64,000 nt of DNA from Marinihelvus fidelis (GTDB taxonomy: Bacteria; Pseudomonadota; Gammaproteobacteria; Xanthomonadales; SZUA-36). The notes under the pieces were generated by a model that did no database searches, was not told the DNA's origin, and saw only the letters and a list, made by a program, of their open reading frames with translations. How positions within the stretch are numbered: position 1 is the stretch's first letter; the number at the start of each line of letters is the position of its first letter. Positions 36,457 through 43,968 of this stretch are shown here, piece by piece. The stretch lies in the NCBI RefSeq assembly GCF_008725655.1, contig NZ_VYXP01000002.1, positions 62,001 through 126,000 of the forward strand, given 5' to 3'. Both the position numbers and the translations under genes were made by a program.

Positions 36457-36487
36457 CAAAAAGAAAGGGGAGCCGGTGGCTCCCCTT
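36457..36487 (-). terminator. Intrinsic terminator of the secreted protein gene
   Basis: A perfect 10-bp stem (AAGGGGAGCC at 36465-36474 and its complement at 36478-36487) with a three-base loop is followed on the minus strand by TTTCTTTTT. It lies about 50 bases after the stop of the gene at 36534-37613. Confidence 0.85.
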
Positions 36488-36533
36488 CCTGTCCCCTGGC
36501 TCGCCGTTGCGTCGGCGAGCTGCTATGTGCGAC

Positions 36534-37613
36534 TTAGCGCCACCAGCTCCAGCGGCGCGGGCACTTGTGCACGACGTTGACGCTGTCAACACCCTCAAAC
36601 ACCTGCTCGTCCCAGCTGACCGCGACCACGGACGCCTCGGTATCGGTCGTTTCCAGGCTGTCAATGTCGCTCTGCTTGAACAGGCACACCAGGTCCTTCA
36701 TGCCGTCACCGTTGGCATCCAGACCGGCGCACAGCGGGTACTGGGTAAACCAGCCGATGGTCGCAACCGGGGCGTCTTCAAGCATGACCGTATCCCAGTC
36801 CAGGCCAGTTTCCGGATCCAGCACGTCGTACTCCTCGGTGCTCAACAGCGCCACCGGCACTTGCAGGCTGGAACAGGTGTTGATCAGGTTATGGCTGGAC
36901 AGCGGCCGGATGTCGACACCCACTTCGGCGACTTCTGGCTCTTCCGGTTCGGTCTCGCAAGCGGCAAAAGCCGGAGAGTTAACGGCGAACAGGCCCATGG
37001 TTCCCACGATCGGCTGGGAACCCACGGCCACAACGCTCACACGAACCGCGTGCATGGCTTCCGGGCTCTCCAGGCCGACGAAACGGGTGACACCCACAGC
37101 GTCGCTTTCCGCGGTAAACACGCCCAGGCTGACTCCGTCACTGTCAAACGCTTCGATCTGCGCGGTAAACGTGGCAGAGCCGGCCATTGAAGACTGGGAA
37201 TCGATCTCCAGCCCAAAGGTGCAAACCCCTTCGCCGCCGAAGTCGCTGAATTCCAGTGAAAGCGCATCGTCGGAGAAGTCATACGTCGCCAGCACCGCGT
37301 CGGGGCTGTCGAAGTTGCCGGGCCAGGTTGAGCCCTGGACGGCAGCGAAAAGATCCGCGTTTGATTCCGTTGTGACGCCCGACTGGGAGTCCGTGACGAA
37401 TTTGCTAATGTTGACATTCAGGCCGCCATCGGAGGCAAGCGACAGGGGTGGTGCGACGAACGAGCCGGAGGCGTAAGCTCCCAGGCCGAGGAAATCGTCA
37501 CTGACCAACGACCCCGAGTCATCAACAAATGTCGCCTGGGCGAAAGCGGTAGCAGAAAACGCCGCGCACGCGAGCACGATTCCGATACGTGAAGAAATGG
37601 ATACAGCTGTCAT
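36534..37613 (-). CDS. Secreted protein with C-terminal VDIRP-type domain
   Basis: The 359-residue product has a signal peptide (ending ATAFAQ) and an acidic, Ser/Asp-rich N-terminal region resembling a beta-sandwich. The C-terminal part (about 232-350) contains VDIRPLSSHNLINTCSSLQV and later LDANGDGMKDLVCLF, a pattern seen in repeat domains of many secreted or surface proteins (V-D-I-K/R-P, then D-x-N-G-D-G). Function is unknown. It follows the second pilX gene by 135 bp on the same strand, so it could be read through from that operon, but the gap and terminator also allow independent expression. The last residues are rich in Trp and Arg. Confidence 0.65.
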   Translation of the reverse strand: MTAVSISSRIGIVLACAAFSATAFAQATFVDDSGSLVSDDFLGLGAYASGSFVAPPLSLASDGGLNVNISKFVTDSQSGVTTESNADLFAAVQGSTWPGNFDSPDAVLATYDFSDDALSLEFSDFGGEGVCTFGLEIDSQSSMAGSATFTAQIEAFDSDGVSLGVFTAESDAVGVTRFVGLESPEAMHAVRVSVVAVGSQPIVGTMGLFAVNSPAFAACETEPEEPEVAEVGVDIRPLSSHNLINTCSSLQVPVALLSTEEYDVLDPETGLDWDTVMLEDAPVATIGWFTQYPLCAGLDANGDGMKDLVCLFKQSDIDSLETTDTEASVVAVSWDEQVFEGVDSVNVVHKCPRRWSWWR

Positions 37614-37748
37614 TAACTTGTCCCTCCCATTGGACTCAAACGGCCCTGCAAAAACGCAGGATTCTTCCTTGAATGAAACGTTCTACTTAAGCAAACGTCG
37701 TCCACGGCGCATTCATATAACGCCACCCTAAATGACTGCCCGGTCCGA

Positions 37749-39104
37749 TCAGTCGGAGCCGTAAAACTCCTCGCGCCAACCCACGTTTTCACGCCAGCTG
37801 GCAATACCGACGTCTTCCGGTTCGACTTCCCAGGGTGTACCACTGCCGCTTTCGTCGCAATCGGGCGCCCACATCGGGTTGCCCTGCGCATCGTTCAGGT
37901 AGCCTGCCGCGTCAACCATGTCGCGCGCGGCCAGCAGTGCCTCGCAGTTGTAAATGTAATCGCCAGTACCGCCGCCATTGTTATTGAACTGGGAATCAAC
38001 GAATGCGCCGGCCGCACCGTCGGTACCCAGGATGACCACGCTGCCACCAAAGTCACCACCGTTGCCGCCACCGTCAATCATGAATGTGCCCCCCAATGTG
38101 ACAATCAGGCCATTGAAATTGGGCGTACCGTTCCAGTTTAGGTCGCCGACAACAAACAGGATTCCGGCGCCGGTAATATTGCCGCCAAAGCTCGCGTTGC
38201 CATCAATGTAGGTGATCTGAGGGTCAGCATTGGTACCGTAAGTGTTGTTCCCCATATCGGAATAATCACCATCGTGGTAGCACAGCGTCTGGCAGTTTCC
38301 GGAGATGCCCTGCTCGTACTGTGCATAAGCCGACAGGTTATTGGAAAAGGCGTCAACGTTCTCCGGCGTATCCCAGGGTGCGCCCGGTGCCGATGTGGCA
38401 ATACCGCCAATATAGTTACCGATACGGTTATCACGAATCGCATCGTCAATCGCCGTGGTCATTTCGTCACAGCCACCGGTAATGGCTGGACCACCACCGC
38501 CGTCAACCCTGAACGCGTTCGAGTTCGGAAAGACCATGTCTTCACCTGGTTCGCAGCTGGGCAGGCAAATCGCGCCACAACCGTCGCCAGTAGGAAGGCC
38601 GGCCTGGCCGTTCACCTTCAGCCTGACCTCAATGTCACGCTGGGCGACGATCTGGCCACCTGATGCGACCTCTCCACGGCTGAGCACAAACAACTGGGAC
38701 CGGCCCGGGCGTGTCTCGGCGCAGGTTTCGCCGGCTCCGCAGGGGTAGGCGTCAGCAAGGCAGTACATGCGCTGCTTGAGCGTCGCGTTACCGACCGTGC
38801 CCATCGACACCCAGTCGGTGGGGTTATCCCAGCCTTCGTGGTCAAACGCACCACACTGGTCATCCGGCGTACCGGCTTTCTGGGCCTGGAAGAACCCTCG
38901 CGAGTTGGCTGCACCCGCTGATGCGGCTTCGAACGCCATTGACTGCATTCGCGCGTTGCTGGCGCTCCGCTCCTGCAGATGGGCGTTCTGGAAACCGGAA
39001 ATACCAAGAACGGTGAGTGTGAGAAGTAAAAGCAAGCCGAGAAGCAGGACGATACCCCGTTGCTTGGTCGGCAGCTGGACGGACCCGTGACGTACGGTTT
39101 GCAT
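37749..39104 (-). CDS. PilX-like minor pilin assembly protein, second copy
   Basis: The 451-residue product has the PilX N-terminal helix (GIVLLLGLLLLLTLTVLGIS, then QNAHLQERSASNAR) and a long C-terminal region with CGAICLPSCEPGED and Gly/Asn-rich repeats (NGTPNFNGLIVTLGGTF). Its sequence runs parallel to that of the neighbour at 39256-40614 almost throughout, so it is a tandem duplicate. PilX proteins prime type IV pilus assembly. Both are far longer than typical PilX (about 170-200 residues). ATG 39104 has GGGAG at the right distance. Confidence 0.85.
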   Translation of the reverse strand: MQTVRHGSVQLPTKQRGIVLLLGLLLLLTLTVLGISGFQNAHLQERSASNARMQSMAFEAASAGAANSRGFFQAQKAGTPDDQCGAFDHEGWDNPTDWVSMGTVGNATLKQRMYCLADAYPCGAGETCAETRPGRSQLFVLSRGEVASGGQIVAQRDIEVRLKVNGQAGLPTGDGCGAICLPSCEPGEDMVFPNSNAFRVDGGGGPAITGGCDEMTTAIDDAIRDNRIGNYIGGIATSAPGAPWDTPENVDAFSNNLSAYAQYEQGISGNCQTLCYHDGDYSDMGNNTYGTNADPQITYIDGNASFGGNITGAGILFVVGDLNWNGTPNFNGLIVTLGGTFMIDGGGNGGDFGGSVVILGTDGAAGAFVDSQFNNNGGGTGDYIYNCEALLAARDMVDAAGYLNDAQGNPMWAPDCDESGSGTPWEVEPEDVGIASWRENVGWREEFYGSD

Positions 39105-39159
39105 GATCATATCTCCCGGAATCATCCCGATTCCTGTTGGTTGCATCCTTGCCGGAGGT

Positions 39160-39185
39160 CGACCCGGTCACCGCTGACCGGGTCG
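39160..39185 (-). other. Perfect 11-bp hairpin between the two pilX genes
   Basis: CGACCCGGTCA at 39160-39170 and its complement at 39175-39185 form a stem with a four-base loop. No T run follows, so it is not a normal terminator. It could shield the mRNA between the two genes or slow transcription into the second. Confidence 0.6.
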
Positions 39186-39255
39186 CCGCCTGGGAAATAA
39201 TTAGCGTGTTGCCCTCTTGGCTACACGTACTGTAACAGCTTTTTTTAGATTGTGT

Positions 39256-40614
39256 TCATCCTTCTTCGTCGTCGGCACCGAAGAACTCTTCACGCCAACC
39301 GACATTCTCACGCCAGCTGGCCACGCCGATCGACTCCAGGGGCACTTCCCATGGCGTCCCCGTGCCACTCTCATCACACTCGGGTGACCACATCGGGTCA
39401 CCATTACCATCGTTCAGGAAACCGGCAGAATCGAGCATATCGCGCGCAGCCAGTAGTGCCGGACAATCATAAACGTAGTCACCGGTACCACCGCCCGTGT
39501 TCTGGAAATCAGACTCGGTGAACGCAGAACCATCCGTACCCAGAATCACCACGCTGCCGCCGAAATTACCACCCTGGCCACCACCATCAATGTGGAACGT
39601 GCCGCCCAGGGTGACCATCAGGCCATTGAAATTGGGCGTACCATTCCAACTCAGCGTCCCGGTAACGAACAGGATTCCTGCGCCGGAAACATTGCCACCA
39701 AAACTGGCATCCCCATCGATATAAGTGATCTGAGGATCCTCATTGGTACCGTAGTCGTTGTTCCCACTATCGGAATAGTTGCCCTCGTGATAGCACAACG
39801 TTTGGCAGTTTCCATTGATGGCCTGTTCCGCCTGTGCGTAAGCCGCGAGATTGTCGGAAAATGCAGAGACATTCTCCGGCGTGTCCCAGGGAGCACCCGG
39901 CGCGGCAGTCGCGATTCCGCCAATATAGTTGCCAATACGGTTATCCCTGACCGCGTCATCAATTGCTTCGGTCATTTCATCGCAACCGCCCGTGATCGCA
40001 GGACCACCGTTACCGTCCACCCGGAAAGCGTTGGAATTTGGAAACTCCATGTCCTCGCCAGGCTCACAGCTGGGCAGGCAGATCGCGCCGCAACCATCAC
40101 CGCCGATGGGCGGCCCGTCACCAAGCACGGCCAGGCGGACTTCGATGTCGCGCTGTGCGACGACTTCTCCGCCCGAGGTAATTTCACCACGGCTCAGCAC
40201 GAAAAGCTGCGAACGCGCCGGACGGGCTTCGACACAAGACTCGCCCACACAGGGGTAGGTATCCGCCAGGCAGTACATACGCTGCTTGAGCGTGGCGTCA
40301 CCCACTGACCCGACATCGACCCAGTCGGTCGCATCGGCCCAGCCGACGTGATCAAGCGCACCACACTGGTCGTCCGGCGTGGTATCGCGCTGGGCATCGA
40401 AAAAGTTGATCGAGCTGGCCGCACCGGCTGCGGCAGCTTCGAAGGCGACCGATTGCAGACGGGCGTTGCTCGCGCTACGCTCCTGCAGGTTCGCATTCTG
40501 GAAACTGGAAACCCCCAGGATGGTCAGCGTCAGCAGCAGCAGCAGGCCCAGTAACAGGACCATGCCCTGCTGCCTGGCCGGCAACTGGATGGATTTAAGG
40601 TTGCGTGATTGCAT
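39256..40614 (-). CDS. PilX-like minor pilin assembly protein, first copy
   Basis: The 452-residue product has the same architecture as the copy downstream: N-terminal helix GMVLLLGLLLLLTLTILGVS with LQERSASNAR, the CGAICLPSCEPGED cysteine pair, and a Gly-rich C-terminal region (NGTPNFNGLMVTLGGTF). It follows pilW by about 22 bases, the usual pilX position. ATG 40614 is preceded by GGGGAG. Confidence 0.88.
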   Translation of the reverse strand: MQSRNLKSIQLPARQQGMVLLLGLLLLLTLTILGVSSFQNANLQERSASNARLQSVAFEAAAAGAASSINFFDAQRDTTPDDQCGALDHVGWADATDWVDVGSVGDATLKQRMYCLADTYPCVGESCVEARPARSQLFVLSRGEITSGGEVVAQRDIEVRLAVLGDGPPIGGDGCGAICLPSCEPGEDMEFPNSNAFRVDGNGGPAITGGCDEMTEAIDDAVRDNRIGNYIGGIATAAPGAPWDTPENVSAFSDNLAAYAQAEQAINGNCQTLCYHEGNYSDSGNNDYGTNEDPQITYIDGDASFGGNVSGAGILFVTGTLSWNGTPNFNGLMVTLGGTFHIDGGGQGGNFGGSVVILGTDGSAFTESDFQNTGGGTGDYVYDCPALLAARDMLDSAGFLNDGNGDPMWSPECDESGTGTPWEVPLESIGVASWRENVGWREEFFGADDEEG

Positions 40615-40636
40615 AGTCGTGTCTCCCCTGAAACCC

Positions 40637-41356
40637 TCAGGTTTCTTCCTCGATCGCGTCAGCATTGACCCGATCGAGAATCACGTTGCGGAATGCCGCG
40701 GTCAGTTCCACGGCCCGATTGCCAACAGCAGCGCTGTTGAGTTCTCGCATCCCTTCGAATTGCAGCGCGACCCTGACACCAATACACGCAGTGTCCAGGT
40801 TCGTGTCCATGTCGCACGTACATGCCGTGCCACCGTCCGGGCAAACCAGCTGGAATGCCACTCCGGTGAGGCCGTCCACCAGTCCGACGGCCGTAGAAAA
40901 GGCCTCGTCTTCAATCAGATCATCACCATCGGCATCCTGGGCCAGCGTTCGTCCCCTGCAGGCCAGTTCTCCGTTGTTGCTCAGTGTGTACTCATTTTCC
41001 ACCAGGCGAAATTCGTCGAAGGCCTGGGTGCAGTGACCACGACCGGCATAGCGGACGCGAAGCGTCGCGCCGCTGTCCAGCACCTGTGCGTAGGCGGTGC
41101 GGATCTGTTGCTCATGACCGACTTTCAGGAAGGTTTCGTCCCGGAAACCCGCATTTCGGATGTCTCGAATCAGGTAATCACTGGCGAAGCGGATGTTCTC
41201 CTGCATACGGGACAGGCGCTCGCTGTCCACGTAGGCCGCCCTGCCTGACAGGTGCATCGTGACGGCGGAACCCACCAGGATAATGCCGACTGCCATGGCG
41301 ACCAGCAGTTCAACCAGGGTCAGGCCGTTCTGGCGATTGAGTTTTGCAGTTTGCAT
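40637..41356 (-). CDS. pilW: Type IV pilus minor pilin PilW
   Basis: The 239-residue product has a prepilin N-terminus, NGLTLVELLVAMAVGIILVGS, with the processing Gly and the Glu+5. The soluble part is typical of PilW. It is a minor pilin that initiates pilus assembly with FimT, PilV and PilX. The start is ATG 41356. Confidence 0.9.
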   Translation of the reverse strand: MQTAKLNRQNGLTLVELLVAMAVGIILVGSAVTMHLSGRAAYVDSERLSRMQENIRFASDYLIRDIRNAGFRDETFLKVGHEQQIRTAYAQVLDSGATLRVRYAGRGHCTQAFDEFRLVENEYTLSNNGELACRGRTLAQDADGDDLIEDEAFSTAVGLVDGLTGVAFQLVCPDGGTACTCDMDTNLDTACIGVRVALQFEGMRELNSAAVGNRAVELTAAFRNVILDRVNADAIEEET

Positions 41357-41370
41357 TGTCGTTTCCCGCT

Positions 41371-41871
41371 TCACGTTGGCCGGCACATGACCCGAAGGTT
41401 GTAAGTAAATGACTCGGTCGTTGATTCCTCGCCTTCACCACCCGCGCTGAAGCGGTTTTCACTCCAGGTAAAGGTGACCGGCACGTTCACGACTGAAGCC
41501 GACGGCAGGATAAAGCCCGTCGTTACCGTCAGGTTGGGAATCTTCACCATGTCGGCCGTAGACCAGTTCCAGTCTTCGCCGCCCACAGAACTGCGGTTCC
41601 AGTGCGTCCTTAACTGACCTACTGGCGCGTCAGTGCCGCCACTCGTATCCGGGCAACCACTATCGCGCGTCGCCAGGTTCAGCCACAGGCGCTCTTCCAG
41701 GTCCAGCGCAACCGTCGAGGCAACCGAGCGGTAGTGCGCTGAGTGCACGTACTTCAACGTCTGCATGTGCATCGCGGCCATGCCGACCATGCCGATGGAA
41801 AGGACCGCCAGGGCGATCAATACCTCGATCAGGGTCATGCCGTCCTGTTTTCGATTCATGTTCACGTTCAT
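41371..41871 (-). CDS. pilV: Type IV pilus minor pilin PilV
   Basis: The 166-residue product has the prepilin signature DGMTLIEVLIALAVLSIGMV. It lies between fimT and pilW as in other gammaproteobacteria. ATG 41871 (GGAA upstream) is used; an in-frame ATG at 41859 is also possible. Confidence 0.88.
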   Translation of the reverse strand: MNVNMNRKQDGMTLIEVLIALAVLSIGMVGMAAMHMQTLKYVHSAHYRSVASTVALDLEERLWLNLATRDSGCPDTSGGTDAPVGQLRTHWNRSSVGGEDWNWSTADMVKIPNLTVTTGFILPSASVVNVPVTFTWSENRFSAGGEGEESTTESFTYNLRVMCRPT

Positions 41872-41889
41872 CGTCAATTCCAGTTCTCG

Positions 41890-42411
41890 TCAGGGACAAG
41901 CGGCCGTGCTGTTACAGGCCAGCTGGCAACTGCTGATCTGGCCAGTCGGGGTAATGTCAACACGACGCCGCTGGCGGTCACCGCTGCATTGCTCGTGCTG
42001 CAGGTAAAACGTCTCACCGGCCCAGGTGTCATCGGCGTTGCGGATGTAGCCACGATTGTTGAAGCTCACTTCCGATACACCGGTCAGGGCTACATTCTCG
42101 TTAAAAGTACAGCGCAGCTGCCCGGTGACACAGCCCTCGATCTCCGCCGTGTTGTTGGGGTCTTCGATAAAGCCATCCCAGCCTTCGCTGTCGGTCACCA
42201 GCGTGAGCGTGACCTCGGTGTTACGCCGCACAGCCTCGCTTTTTGCCAGGTTCAACATGCCCAGCAATTCCATGCCCTGCGACGATACTTCGTTGTTACG
42301 AATCGTCTGCACCAGTGACGGTGCCGCCAGGGAAACGGTAATCGCGACCACGGCGATCACAATGACCAGTTCAAGCAGGGTGAAGCCTGCGCTACGCCTG
42401 ATTGAATTCAT
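41890..42411 (-). CDS. fimT: Type IV pilus minor pilin FimT/GspH family
   Basis: The 173-residue product has the prepilin N-terminus AGFTLLELVIVIAVVAITVS and a GspH-like globular domain. Paired Cys occur near the C-terminus. In minor pilin operons this position is fimT or fimU. Its ATG overlaps the pilE stop by four bases. Confidence 0.88.
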   Translation of the reverse strand: MNSIRRSAGFTLLELVIVIAVVAITVSLAAPSLVQTIRNNEVSSQGMELLGMLNLAKSEAVRRNTEVTLTLVTDSEGWDGFIEDPNNTAEIEGCVTGQLRCTFNENVALTGVSEVSFNNRGYIRNADDTWAGETFYLQHEQCSGDRQRRRVDITPTGQISSCQLACNSTAACP

Positions 42412-42824
42412 GATGCGCCCCAGCAGCGTTTGGAGTCAGCAACCGGGGTCTTATTACCCAGGTGGTCCAAAGTGTAATTTCCGCAGGCGTCACTGGCCTG
42501 GTCGCCCTGCGCCGTCGCCGTCAGGGTATACGTCGTTGCCGTGCGAGATACCGTCACGTTGTAATAGCCGTTTTCCGACAGGCCGCTTGGGTCAGGGCAG
42601 CCAGTACTGTATGTGTTCAGGCGCGTAAAGCAGCGCTCCAGGACCTGTGCCGCTGACAACAGGGCCGACTCCGCGTCCGCACGGCGCGACTTGCGCACCT
42701 GGTCGCGGTAGCTGGGAAGTGCCAGGGCCACGAGAATCGCGACCACCGCCAGTACGATCATGAGTTCGATGAGCGTAAACCCCTTACGCCCACGAATGCT
42801 GAGTTTTTCAAATACGCTGTTCAT
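42408..42824 (-). CDS. pilE: Type IV pilus minor pilin PilE
   Basis: The 138-residue product has the prepilin motif KGFTLIELMIVLAVVAILVALALPSY split by the cleavage Gly, and a C-terminal disulfide loop (Cys in ACGNYTL and KRCWGAS). PilE links the initiating minor pilin complex to the major pilin. It is the first gene of this operon, an unusual position because pilE commonly comes last, after pilY1. ATG 42824 is used. Confidence 0.88.
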   Translation of the reverse strand: MNSVFEKLSIRGRKGFTLIELMIVLAVVAILVALALPSYRDQVRKSRRADAESALLSAAQVLERCFTRLNTYSTGCPDPSGLSENGYYNVTVSRTATTYTLTATAQGDQASDACGNYTLDHLGNKTPVADSKRCWGAS

Positions 42825-42858
42825 GTCCACCCCATTAACTCGGGCCCGCAACATTACA

Positions 42859-42874
42859 TGCAGTTCCGATACCA
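42859..42874 (-). promoter_or_regulatory. Candidate sigma-54 promoter for the minor pilin operon
   Basis: On the minus strand TGGTATCGGAACTGCA has GG and GC at the -24/-12 spacing, with TGCA at -12. A sigma-70-like TATAAT also occurs a few bases further upstream (42880-42885). The major pilin of Pseudomonas is sigma-54 dependent, so either is plausible. Confidence 0.3.
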
Positions 42875-43091
42875 GAAATTATAGACGTTTCGGGCCATTT
42901 AACCGCCCCGGCCAGGTGCCGCCTGTCCGGGGAGTCGTACCATCCATCCGCGAAACGACGCACGGACGCGATGGCTGACGCAATAACGCACCAACGACCA
43001 TTATATAAGGTGAAAACGGAATTTCGGCGTGAATCGACTCACGCTGCACGGCCGCAGGGGCGGGCCGCGAATCTTGCAGGAAGTTTGGAAA

Positions 43092-43168
<77 letters not shown>

Positions 43169-43229
43169 ACATTCCAAAACTTGAAGGCGCGGAATGATAC
43201 CTGACCCGGCGCCTGTGAACCAGTAGTTA

Positions 43230-43325
43230 TGGGGTCAGAGTAAAGGGTCAGGGTAAACCGGGCGAATGGCTACCAGGTGGCCAGCGCTTCCAGCCGGTTT
43301 ACCCTGACCCTTTACTCTGACCCCA
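43230..43325. repeat. 96-bp element with perfect 32-bp terminal inverted repeats
   Basis: Arms at 43230-43261 and 43294-43325 are perfect reverse complements around a 32-base centre. Each arm holds two nearly identical 13-base units: GGGTCAGAGTAAA then GGGTCAGGGTAAA. The sequence GGGGTCAGAGTAAA resembles dispersed REP/MITE-type elements associated with REP transposases in gammaproteobacteria. It lies downstream of the MerR-type gene and could also end transcription or stabilise the mRNA. No transposase is in the window. Confidence 0.75.
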
Positions 43326-43329
43326 ACGT

Positions 43330-43686
43330 TCAGCGCTTGAGGATGTGCAGGATATCCTCGAGCTCGGTGCGCACCTGGCGCACGATTTTCTTGCTCATGT
43401 CCAGGTCGTCCTGGGCATGCTCGCCACCCATCTGCTGACGCGCGCCGCTGATCGTAAAGCCCTGCTCGTACAGCAGGCTCCTGATCTGGCGGATCATGAT
43501 GACGTCGCCGCGCTGGTAATAGCGACGATTACCGCGTCGCTTGACCGGCTTGAGCTGGTCAAACTCCTGTTCCCAGTAACGCAGTACGTGCGGCTTTACC
43601 CCGCACAGTTCGCTGACCTCACCAATCGTGAAGTAGCGTTTCGCCGGAATCGGCGGGAGGTCCTTCTCAGTCCCCGGATCCAACAT
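43330..43686 (-). CDS. MerR-family transcriptional regulator
   Basis: The 118-residue product has the MerR winged helix: [25 protein letters not shown] and [19 protein letters not shown], and a short coiled C-terminus without effector-binding Cys. The pheS-pheT-ihfA-merR order is conserved in gammaproteobacteria; the target of this regulator is not established. It overlaps ihfA by 20 bases. Confidence 0.9.
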   Translation of the reverse strand: MLDPGTEKDLPPIPAKRYFTIGEVSELCGVKPHVLRYWEQEFDQLKPVKRRGNRRYYQRGDVIMIRQIRSLLYEQGFTISGARQQMGGEHAQDDLDMSKKIVRQVRTELEDILHILKR

Positions 43687-43966
43687 AAGCTTCTACCCTT
43701 GAACGCAGTTTCTGTCCCGGGCGGAAAGTGACCACTCGGCGGGCCGAAATCGGAATTTCTTCTCCGGTTTTCGGGTTCCGGCCAGGACGTTCGTTTTTGT
43801 CTCGCAGCTGGAAGTTGCCGAAACCGGACAGTTTGACGTTTTCGCCGTCTTCGAGCGCATTCTTGATCGTCTCGAAATAGGCGTCGACGAATTCCTTGGC
43901 CTCACGCTTGTTGAGCCCGACTTCGTCGAATAAACGGTTGGCGATTTCTGCTTTGGTCAATGACAT
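43667..43966 (-). CDS. ihfA: Integration host factor subunit alpha
   Basis: The 99-residue product matches IhfA over its full length: [18 protein letters not shown], the DNA-intercalating arm [14 protein letters not shown], and [15 protein letters not shown]. With IhfB it bends DNA at defined sites. It follows pheT within three bases. Confidence 0.97.
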   Translation of the reverse strand: MSLTKAEIANRLFDEVGLNKREAKEFVDAYFETIKNALEDGENVKLSGFGNFQLRDKNERPGRNPKTGEEIPISARRVVTFRPGQKLRSRVEAYVGSGD

Positions 43967-43968
43967 GG

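Noticed and set aside
37613-37891. Small minus-strand ORF across the end of the second pilX gene
   Set aside because: It is a different frame of the pilX 3' end and the gap beyond it, without a plausible start or motif.
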